Shown here: positions 23,778 to 29,101 of the stretch, one piece after another
How positions within the stretch are numbered: position 1 is the stretch's first letter
Layout of the letters: each line of letters begins with the position of its first letter
Virus record (IMG/VR): IMGVR_UViG_3300048065_000269
Location: 1-33,479 of that record
DNA from: a virus
Length of the DNA: 33,479 nt
Reading direction: 5' to 3' (one strand)
The notes under the pieces: model-generated
Told to the model about the DNA's origin: nothing
Databases searched by the model: none
The model's input: only the letters and a program-made list of their open reading frames with translations
Translations under genes and position numbers: made by a program

Positions 23778-23962
23778 TATGGATATCTCCTACCTTGGTG
23801 TGAGGCAATAGCTGCCTGTTCTGGTTCATCTAAATCGAATGTGCGGTTGAGGATAGTAACTCGCATTGATTGGTCTTTGATGCGCTGTCGCTTCCATTCA
23901 GGTGCCTTCTTGCTCACCTTCTTGATACGCATTTTTCTCGTGTTTACTCGCATTTTGCTCAT
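23777..23962 (-). CDS. Small very basic protein
   Basis: A 61-residue protein starting MSKMRVNTRKMRIKKVSKKA with further Lys/Arg (EWKRQRIKDQSMRV) and a short C-terminal part (NRTFDLDEPEQAAIASHQG). The start at 23962 or the second ATG at 23953 are both possible (AAAAGG upstream). Its first 65 bases overlap the end of another basic gene in a different frame. Probably nucleic-acid-binding; no family. Confidence 0.5.
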   Translation of the reverse strand: MSKMRVNTRKMRIKKVSKKAPEWKRQRIKDQSMRVTILNRTFDLDEPEQAAIASHQGRRYP

Positions 23963-24068
23963 CCTTTTGTCTATTGTTGGAACCCTTACCCTTGTTGGGC
24001 TTGAAAGTCTGCGGCCTACGATTGTTAGATGCCGCCACTGGATTGTGTACCCTCGTTATCCTACTCAT
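23898..24068 (-). CDS. Small basic Asn/Lys-rich protein
   Basis: A 56-residue protein starting at the ATG at 24068, which overlaps the preceding stop (ATGAGTAG). It begins MSRITRVHNPVAASNNRRPQ and is followed by a disordered-looking Lys/Asn/Glu stretch. I recall similar short 'RV.NP.AA..NNR' proteins in marine phages. It overlaps the 61-aa gene by 65 bases in another frame, an unusually long overlap for this genome. Unknown function. Confidence 0.5.
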   Translation of the reverse strand: MSRITRVHNPVAASNNRRPQTFKPNKGKGSNNRQKDEQNASKHEKNAYQEGEQEGT

Positions 24069-24336
24069 TGTATGCATACCACCTTTCTGCGGCATTTTTT
24101 ATCCTATTATTATATTTGATAGCATAGCCAGTGCCAGCAGTCAAGTCACCTTGTGTGATTAGATGCTTGTGCATATGCTCCACGCTATCCCATTCATCCA
24201 ATAGTCGCTTGGCTAGTGCGTCATATTCATCATCATTCAATACCTGCTTGTCGCAATGGTAGTATAGATAGCTAGACATCAGGTAGTAAGGCACTAGCTG
24301 ATTTTTGTGTAGCATATCTATTCCTAGCGTGTTCAT
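24061..24336 (-). CDS. Stand-alone LigA domain-Ia-like protein
   Basis: A 91-residue protein; GGGGAA precedes the ATG, which overlaps the upstream stop. The stretch YLYYHCDKQVLNDDEYDALA aligns without gaps to the NMN-binding Ia domain of bacterial NAD-dependent DNA ligase (E. coli [20 protein letters not shown]), including the Asp, Tyr and Asp of DxEYD. The His that contacts NMN is Tyr here. No ligase adenylation domain follows. Could be a decoy, an NAD/NMN-binding protein or a ligase fragment kept for another use. The alignment is by eye. Confidence 0.55.
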   Translation of the reverse strand: MNTLGIDMLHKNQLVPYYLMSSYLYYHCDKQVLNDDEYDALAKRLLDEWDSVEHMHKHLITQGDLTAGTGYAIKYNNRIKNAAERWYAYNE

Positions 24337-24524
24337 ATCAATTCCCCAGTTTTTATGTTGATGTTAAACCCGCCCACAGTATTTAATGATTTAACTTGTG
24401 TGGCAGTCAGGCACTTTTGTTGCATCAAATCATTAACAATGCACCTGCTTTTTCTATTGCTTGGGTAGTATCTCGACACCCCATAAACTTCTTTAACTGT
24501 AAATTCTAACATAGCATCAGTCAT
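24333..24524 (-). CDS. Small hypothetical protein
   Basis: A 63-residue protein from the ATG at 24524 (GAGGGG seven bases upstream; the frame to 24539 would overlap the upstream gene). Basic, with LEFTVKEVYGVSRYYPSNRK, SRCIVNDLMQQKCLTATQVK and GGFNINIKTG. The LTATQVKSL segment could be one helix of a helix-turn-helix-like motif but is not enough to call a regulator. Confidence 0.55.
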   Translation of the reverse strand: MTDAMLEFTVKEVYGVSRYYPSNRKSRCIVNDLMQQKCLTATQVKSLNTVGGFNINIKTGELI

Positions 24525-24528
24525 ATCA

Positions 24529-24705
24529 TTACCCCTCATCTGCCATTGTCATTATGAAACCAGTCAGGCCACACGCCGATAGCGCAAGGCACATAATTGA
24601 TGCCACCATGTGTTCAGAGTGTAGCAGTATAAACGACACAAAGAAAAACAGTAGGCACATACCTAAACCAATAGACATCAAAATAAGTTTATCAAACATT
24701 TTCAT
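24529..24705 (-). CDS. Small two-span membrane protein
   Basis: The ATG at 24705 has AGGG five bases upstream; the TTG-started longer frame to 24741 runs into the structured RNA-like hairpin and is unlikely. The 58 residues comprise two hydrophobic helices (LILMSIGLGMCLLFFFVSFI and HMVASIMCLALSACGLTGFI) and a short acidic end. It is the first gene downstream (leftward) of the 514-base non-coding stretch. Confidence 0.6.
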   Translation of the reverse strand: MKMFDKLILMSIGLGMCLLFFFVSFILLHSEHMVASIMCLALSACGLTGFIMTMADEG

Positions 24706-25219
24706 TATTTCCCTGTACTGATAACGATAAGAGATAGGCAAGGGGTGCAGTGCCTTACTGATCGCCTACGATTGCGCCTTCCGACAGCGCACCCCTCTTT
24801 TTTGTAGCTGTATCTGATGCAGATACTACACCACAAAAATATGTAGGCAGTTTAACCACTTGCCTAGGTGTCTTCACACCAAAAGGTGAGGGGGTTGCAC
24901 ACTGACCATTTACGCGAATTATTCTTCCACCCCTAAGTCACGCGACCCTGTATTTATACTGTTAGGCCTTCAGTCGCATAGCTAAAGAACACTCACCTTT
25001 AGGGCGTTGTTGATTAGCTACACTTCCCTAGTGTACCCACCTATTAAGGCAAGACAATAGGACGATGAGAGCCTGTTTTCGTGGGCGTTGGTGCATATTC
25101 TGCACAACCAGCTTGTCACGTTAGGCCAGTTAATTTCTGCGAGGGCTAACCATACCCACCTACATTTAGTTTTGTGTCGATGTAGGCTTAACCGTGTTTA
25201 TACTCACCCGACAATTTTT
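24706..25219 (-). ncRNA. Gene-free, hairpin-dense stretch; candidate structured RNA
   Basis: No plausible ORF. On the likely transcribed (minus) strand I count at least seven perfect stem-loops: CCTACAT/ATGTAGG (25158-25185), GTGCA/TGCAC with GTT/AAC extension (25087-25108), TACACT/AGTGTA (25019-25035), CTAAAG/CTTTAG (24982-25002), GGTGT/ACACC (24867-24880), AGGCA/TGCCT (24844-24865), GTATCTG/CAGATAC with TGTA/TACA extension (24803-24830), and the branched element at 24741-24796. This density is far above that of neighbouring gaps. Could be a leader RNA, a free-standing non-coding RNA or a regulatory DNA region. Not matched to a known RNA family by eye; no tRNA T-arm is seen. Confidence 0.4.
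24741..24806. other. Branched four-stem element with adjoining T-run
   Basis: Outer stem AGGGGTGC/GCACCCCT (24741-24748 with 24789-24796) encloses three small hairpins: CAGT/ACTG, ATCG/CGAT (loop CCTA) and CGC/GCG, the first and last competing slightly with the outer pair. CTCTTTTTT follows on the plus strand, giving a terminator-like look in that direction, although no rightward gene precedes it. At 56 nt it is too short for a tRNA. Confidence 0.4.
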
Positions 25220-25819
25220 TTATGCCATCTGCATGACAGCAGTGACATGATACTTGCTTACTTTTTGTGCCGTGTCAAGTGCTTTGTTTGCACGATTGCC
25301 AGCCACATATGCACACCATGAATCCCACCAGTATTGCGAACCACCAGTGTCAATAGTCAACTGCACATAGTCGGCAATCTTTTTGAGTTTCAATTCGTGC
25401 TTGATGCCCTTGGAAAATTTGAGTGCAGACCTAGACAATCCAAGCCTATCGCAGTTATGGCTATCAATACACGCCACGTTAAAGCCTAGCATCTGAGCCA
25501 CAAACGCAGCTTTGACAATGCCAAGGTTAGGCACGTTAGTCAATACATCTATGGCACCGACTACATCATTAGCTTTTACCGCAGCTTTCATAGCGGCATA
25601 CAATACATCTTTGTGTTCTTGTAAATACAAATAGCCGTCACGCTTGTTGCCCCACAGATATTTACTAGACGCACCATTCACGTCAATGTCTAGCATCTGA
25701 TTATGGGTTGAGTGTAGGCTTGCCTGTATTGTAGTCAAAACAAACGTAGCCATTCGCACCAGATTGTCAGGGTTTTTGAGTGCAAACCTAGCAATCTTTT
25801 TGTTGTCTGTAGCGTACAT
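25220..25819 (-). CDS. Helix-hairpin-helix-like protein (DNA glycosylase-like core)
   Basis: A 199-residue protein; GAGGTG five bases before the ATG. The central block VLTNVPNLGIVKAAFVAQML then GFNVACIDSHNCDRLGL reads as an HhH motif (VPNLGIVKA for LPGVGxxxA) followed by the conserved Asp region of HhH-GPD DNA glycosylases (CIDSHN for xVDTHV). The tail QYWWDSWCAYVAGNRANKAL is typical of a marine phage family I recall. The catalytic Lys of bifunctional glycosylases is not evident. Likely DNA-binding; base excision activity is inference. It stands alone between two non-coding stretches with one other gene. Confidence 0.6.
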   Translation of the reverse strand: MYATDNKKIARFALKNPDNLVRMATFVLTTIQASLHSTHNQMLDIDVNGASSKYLWGNKRDGYLYLQEHKDVLYAAMKAAVKANDVVGAIDVLTNVPNLGIVKAAFVAQMLGFNVACIDSHNCDRLGLSRSALKFSKGIKHELKLKKIADYVQLTIDTGGSQYWWDSWCAYVAGNRANKALDTAQKVSKYHVTAVMQMA

Positions 25820-25867
25820 AAGTCACCTCATTGGTTGGTTGGTGTGGTTATGGGGAGCAATGCCCCT

Positions 25868-25897
25868 AAGATAGAGACATTACCCCCGCGAAGTCAA
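25868..25897 (-). promoter_or_regulatory. Putative leftward promoter before the HhH-like gene
   Basis: TTGACT (25897-25892), overlapping the stop codon of the upstream gene, with an 18-base spacer to TATCTT (25873-25868). The surrounding bases GCTTGACT ... GGGGTAATGTCT recur before the next gene upstream (26334-26339 region), so the two genes share a duplicated leader. Confidence 0.4.
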
Positions 25898-26268
25898 GCA
25901 CGTTTTTTGTGTACTGCTGCACCAGTTGGCGCACAAGCTAGATCAGTAATTTGAGCAACGTCAAACGCACCAAAATCAATGACATGATTTTTGCGGTCTA
26001 GCGTCTTGTCAATACCAGTCATAAGCAATTCAAACGTGGTGATTGAATTAGACAGAATGCGAGTGCCAAACTCAGCTTTTAGCTGACGTGCTGCGACACG
26101 GCTTGCCTTGTAACAGCGCATTTTTGACAGCTTGTTGCCTGTCTTTTTCTTGTACTTGGTAGCAATCCTTGCAAACTTGCGTTGGTTGGCCTCAGACAAA
26201 TTTTGACCTGTCAGACCAGAAGATTGAAACCAATAGCGTACATTCACATTGATAGTTTTTGAAGACAT
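25894..26268 (-). CDS. Hypothetical basic protein (124 aa)
   Basis: AAAGGA seven bases before the ATG. Strongly basic and Ser/Lys/Arg-rich: NVRYWFQSSGLTGQNLSEAN, RKFARIATKYKKKTGNKLSK, RCYKASRVAARQLKAEFGTR, then a mixed segment (NSITTFELLMTGIDKTLDRK, VIDFGAFDVAQITDLA) and a basic end. No domain is recognised. It is the most upstream leftward gene and is therefore probably expressed earliest. The charge suggests nucleic-acid binding, perhaps to the structured RNA or DNA on either side; inference only. Confidence 0.6.
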   Translation of the reverse strand: MSSKTINVNVRYWFQSSGLTGQNLSEANQRKFARIATKYKKKTGNKLSKMRCYKASRVAARQLKAEFGTRILSNSITTFELLMTGIDKTLDRKNHVIDFGAFDVAQITDLACAPTGAAVHKKRA

Positions 26269-26310
26269 AAGATAGTCCTTTCGCGGTAGTTGTTGGTTAT
26301 ATGGGTATAG

Positions 26311-26339
26311 ACATTACACCCCATAACAACACCAGTCAA
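26311..26339 (-). promoter_or_regulatory. Putative leftward early promoter
   Basis: TTGACT (26339-26334), 17-base spacer, TAATGT (26316-26311); 5/6 and weak 3/6 matches. TGTAAT at 15-base spacing is an alternative -10. It shares a GCTTGACT ... GGGGTGTAATGTCT context with the element at 25868-25897 and lies 43 bases before the ATG of the 124-aa gene. Confidence 0.4.
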
Positions 26340-26409
26340 GCGCACAAAGTTATGGGGCAACAATAAATATCTGACACGTTGCCTAGCATACCGTTGCCCC
26401 ATTGTTTTT
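26319..26409. promoter_or_regulatory. Three-segment alternative-pairing element (attenuator-like)
   Basis: Segment A CCCCATAAC (26319-26327), segment B GTTATGGGGCAAC (26349-26361) and segment C GTTGCCCCAT (26393-26402). A pairs with the first 9 bases of B; C pairs with the last 10 bases of B; the two pairings exclude one another. On the plus strand the B-C stem is followed by TGTTTTTG, as in a terminator. On the minus strand the same elements lie in the region just upstream of the 124-aa gene. Confidence 0.45.
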
Positions 26410-27010
26410 GTGTTCTTTCATCTCAATTTTCACCCGCCTTGCTAGGGCAGTTTTTCGCACATAATTGCAGTAGCGGCATATCCAAGGATAGCTAGGGCAT
26501 TTGCGTTTTGTGTAGTTATATTGAGTTTGTATATAGATTTTTTCACCGCCTTAGATGAAGTCCCCGCAGCACCGTGCGGTATGGCTAGACAATATACAAA
26601 ACTAGCCTGTTACATTACGCCCCTTTACAATTGGAGTTGGGATTTCCCTTGCTGCCCTTGTCGATCATACACTATCTGCCTTGGTAGCTAGTGCTGTAAT
26701 CCGACTGGTTGCGTCAAGTTATGACCACCCTTCGCCCGTGTATAGTCCACACATGGTATCGGTTCGCTAGGCTATCGGTAGTTTGACCGGTCTTTGCCCT
26801 CTGTTTTTTACTAGGTGACACCTAGGCGGGTTTTATACAAGCAATGTTTGCCGCGCTTGTTTTCAGTCTCATTAGGCTATTCTAATTCACTTCGTTAGTC
26901 AATCAAAACTTAACCCGCTGGCATCGTATCTGGCTTTGTCTCACCTTGTAGCTACCCCAAGGGCTTGTCGCTAGTGATTAGGCTGTTGTCGTTTCGATGC
27001 TTAGAGATTG
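26410..27010. other. Hairpin-rich non-coding region
   Basis: No ORF of credible quality on either strand. Perfect stems include CCGCA/TGCGG (about 26564-26580), GGCTAG/CTAGCC (26583-26607), CACTA/TAGTG (26668-26693), CGGT/ACCG (26776-26789), CTAGGTG-A-CACCTAG (26811-26825), ACAAGC/GCTTGT (26837-26860) and CTAA/TTAG (26882-26898). GCTAGGGCA occurs twice (26441-26449, 26490-26498), and TTTTCACC(C)GCCTT occurs twice (about 26427 and 26541). Candidate large structured RNA or regulatory/attachment region; no known family identified by eye. Confidence 0.4.
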
Positions 27011-27637
27011 CCTGAATAATTTATTGAAGTCAAATGCTAATGTTTTCAATGTGTTAGCAAAGTAGGGTCATTGATTTTATTAGATAAATTGGCATTTGGT
27101 GGCTTGAATTATTTTCAAAATAAACAGATTTATTTTACATCTCTTTGTTTTCATTGAATAAATTAGAACAATTATTTTTTGTGATGGGGTAGTATTGTTT
27201 TATTTCAATGACTTAGCAATTTTTTGTTTTATATATATTAAAGTATAGGGTTTATTTTGTGCATCGTCCTTTCGTTTTGTGCCAATTTTTGAGACTTTGC
27301 CCTTTTCACTGGCTGTTTCAAAAGGCAATTGATAGGTGATCACTTGCTTTTTTAACATTTATTCTGCAAAAACAATGCTTTACCCTTTATTCTGCTTTAA
27401 TTTTGATAAAAACGTCAATTTTTGAGACTAACTATCGAATTTTGTTGCGGGTAGGCAGGGGCCACGCCCCCCAACGTAGTATATATATACATAGAAATAC
27501 ACAGATTAGGTAAATTGACTGTTAACCACAAGGGCAATAGACAACTACTCATGCTCAAGTATTGTGCAACATGCCTAAAAAATAGGCAACTAGGGTGGGC
27601 ATAGGGACTATTTTATATATATATATGTAAAAGGGGG
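27011..27637. other. AT-rich intergenic region with direct repeats; possible replication origin
   Basis: Between divergent gene blocks. The sequence is markedly A+T-rich from about 27030 to 27430, with long T-tracts. Direct repeats: CAATTTTTGAGACT at 27283-27296 and 27416-27429, and TTTATTCTGC at 27358-27367 and 27386-27395. Alternating TA runs occur near 27480-27490 and 27615-27627, and a TGCCTA-AAAAA-TAGGCA hairpin near 27570-27586. This layout is what phage origins and control regions often show; no direct evidence of initiation. Confidence 0.35.
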
Positions 27638-27666
27638 TTGACAGGCATATAAAATTCTGGTATAAT
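27638..27666 (+). promoter_or_regulatory. Consensus sigma70 promoter, rightward
   Basis: TTGACA (27638-27643), 17-base spacer, TATAAT (27661-27666): a perfect match to consensus at perfect spacing. The predicted transcription start is near 27673, about 170 bases before the first rightward gene. It should be recognised by the unmodified host polymerase and is probably the main promoter of the rightward operon. Confidence 0.85.
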
Positions 27667-27682
27667 TACTTATAACTAGAAC

Positions 27683-27786
27683 ACACTAACAGTGTACACT
27701 AAAGTGTTTATTACTTAAACTATAAATACACTTAAATAAAGCATTTAAATGAAATTATATTTTTATTGCTAATACACTAAAGTGCA
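27683..27786. promoter_or_regulatory. Operator-like inverted repeats ACACT/AGTGT downstream of the rightward promoter
   Basis: ACACT-AAC-AGTGT (27683-27695) abuts ACACT-AA-AGTGT (27696-27707), making a nested AGTGTACACT palindrome. A third, slightly degenerate copy, ACACT-AA-AGTGC, lies at 27775-27786. They sit at about +10 to +35 and +102 relative to the predicted start, a natural place for a repressor. No repressor gene is recognised in the window. Confidence 0.5.
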
Positions 27787-27842
27787 ACACCTAAGTGACT
27801 CCCTCATACATAACTAATATCTGTGCTTATTAAAGAAAGTTC

Positions 27843-28064
27843 TTGACATTGACAAAGAAATCTGTAAAACTATACACAGATAATGTACTTGATGCATTCT
27901 ATGATGCTATCCGTACAAATTCATTAGACCGTCTTCATATCCCTCACAGTGATGTATTCTACGTGCGCACAGCATTGGATGCTAAGTTCTTCCCGCGTAC
28001 CTTTACACTTAAAGAGACTGAGGACTATATGCGATTAGAGGGATGGAAGGAAAGAGATGAGTGA
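27843..28064 (+). CDS. First rightward gene, small hypothetical protein
   Basis: A 73-residue protein from a TTG at 27843 (or TTG at 27849); no ATG occurs until near the end. Sequence: KKSVKLYTDNVLDAFYDAIR, then SLDRLHIPHSDVFYVRTALD, FFPRTFTLKETEDYMRLEGW. It looks like a small folded alpha/beta protein but is unrecognised. The start region TTGACATTGACA also resembles a -35 box, with TATACA 16 bases on, so a second internal promoter may overlap the start. Its stop overlaps the next ATG. Confidence 0.55.
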   Translation: MTLTKKSVKLYTDNVLDAFYDAIRTNSLDRLHIPHSDVFYVRTALDAKFFPRTFTLKETEDYMRLEGWKERDE

Positions 28065-28279
28065 TGGAACTTTATACCTTTTTTGTGTTCTTCTCCGTGA
28101 TCGTAATGCCAGACGGGGAACTAAAGTCTTACGCACGTAATGTAATTGAGTGTCCTACTTTAGAGATTGTACGTGAGATGCATAGACCTAGAATGGCTAG
28201 TGGTGAGATTGTAGACTGGGCAGCTACGTGTTTGACAACAGAACTACCACTTACAATACCAGAAGGACTGAAGACGTAA
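28064..28279 (+). CDS. Small hypothetical protein with hydrophobic N-terminus
   Basis: A 71-residue protein from the ATG at 28064 (overlapping the previous TGA; a GTG at 28061 is an alternative). The first ~15 residues are hydrophobic (ELYTFFVFFSVIVM), then PDGELKSYARNVIECPTLEI and a polar end with two Cys. The N-terminus could be a signal anchor or a beta strand. It reads like the small 'phage parameter' type proteins common in this position; no function known. Confidence 0.55.
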   Translation: MELYTFFVFFSVIVMPDGELKSYARNVIECPTLEIVREMHRPRMASGEIVDWAATCLTTELPLTIPEGLKT

Positions 28280-28280
28280 C

Positions 28281-28574
28281 ATGGCTATACCTGAAAGAGT
28301 AAAAACTAAGATGAAGGAAGAGGGGCTATCTGGCGTTAATAAGCCGAAGCGTACTCCTAATCATAAAACTAAGTCACACTGCGTAATGGCTAAAGAAGGT
28401 GACACATATAAATTTATTCGCTTTGGACAGCAAGGCGTTAGTGGTGCTGGTAAGAACCCTACATCCGCAAAGGATAAGGCACGTAAGAAATCCTACTATG
28501 CACGTCATAATGCACAGGGGAAACCGACCAGCAAGCTGTCAGCGAAGTATTGGTCACATAAAGTTAAATGGTAA
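28281..28574 (+). CDS. Conserved basic phage protein, RFGQQGVSGAG family
   Basis: A 97-residue, Lys/Arg-rich protein: MAIPERVKTKMKEEGLSG, NKPKRTPNHKTKSHCVMAKE, YKFIRFGQQGVSGAGKNPTS, then KARKKSYYARHNAQGK and LSAKYWSHKVKW. I recall near-identical architecture in many marine tailed phages. The RFGQ-G core and the ARxKSF..RH segment are the most conserved. Probable nucleic-acid-binding or virion-associated protein; function not established. It follows the 71-aa gene by one base. Confidence 0.65.
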   Translation: MAIPERVKTKMKEEGLSGVNKPKRTPNHKTKSHCVMAKEGDTYKFIRFGQQGVSGAGKNPTSAKDKARKKSYYARHNAQGKPTSKLSAKYWSHKVKW

Positions 28575-28586
28575 AGGGAAGTTGTT

Positions 28587-29099
28587 ATGGGTAAGTTAAA
28601 TGCTGGCATGAAGCTAGGAGATATTGTGCTACAGGCTACTGGCAGACAGTTAAATCGCTTGGGAAGTAAATTAGGTATGGACAAGGACATTCTTAAAGGC
28701 ATGTCTGAAAATCAAGTTAAAGGTGCTATATTAGATGAATCTCAAAAATATATGCGCAATAAACGTAGAAATACTAATCGCCGTGTTGGTGCTGCCGCCG
28801 TTACTGGTGCTGCCGCCTACGGTGTCGCTGACTTTCTTCACGATATGCTTGGTATTTCTTCCGTTGGTGATGGAACCCTGTCAGCTTCAGAAAGAGCAAA
28901 AACAAACAATAAAAAACCTAAGACACTACCTAAGTCTAAGCCAAAGAAAAAACCTATGCCTTTACCAAAGCCAAAACCTAAAAAATATAACCTAAAGGCA
29001 GGCGGGAAAGGCACAGCAGCACAACGCTTAAAAGAAATAGAAAAGAATAAGGTGTTAGATAAAGTTAAAAAGGCTGCAGCGAAAGGAAAGGGGAAATAG
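28587..29099 (+). CDS. Basic protein with Ala-rich hydrophobic patch and Lys/Pro-rich linker
   Basis: A 170-residue protein. N-terminal helical part (LGDIVLQATGRQLNRLGSKL), a small hydrophobic stretch (VGAAAVTGAAAYGVADFLHD), then a long Lys/Pro linker (repeats of PKSKPKKKPMPLPKPKPKK) and a Lys-rich C-terminus. The linker looks like a flexible spacer or nucleic-acid-binding tail, as in internal or packaged proteins. AAGGGAAG upstream. Family unknown; a virion or DNA-condensing role is a guess. Confidence 0.55.
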   Translation: MGKLNAGMKLGDIVLQATGRQLNRLGSKLGMDKDILKGMSENQVKGAILDESQKYMRNKRRNTNRRVGAAAVTGAAAYGVADFLHDMLGISSVGDGTLSASERAKTNNKKPKTLPKSKPKKKPMPLPKPKPKKYNLKAGGKGTAAQRLKEIEKNKVLDKVKKAAAKGKGK

Positions 29100-29101
29100 T
29101 T

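Noticed and set aside
24741-24796. Possible tRNA-like gene
   Set aside because: It folds as a small cloverleaf but is only 56 nt, lacks a TTC T-loop, a 7-nt anticodon loop and an invariant T54/A58 pattern.
25019-25035. Extra copy of the ACACT/AGTGT operator
   Set aside because: The half-sites match but are 5 bases apart instead of 2-3 and lie within an RNA-like hairpin zone, so I count it as a stem-loop rather than an operator.
25021-25140. tmRNA tag sequence
   Set aside because: The stretch is structured, but no ANDENYALAA-like tag frame, tRNA-like ends or resume codon are found.
26410-27430. CRISPR array
   Set aside because: Repeated words are short, few and irregularly spaced; no 25-40 base direct repeats with regular spacers exist anywhere in the window.
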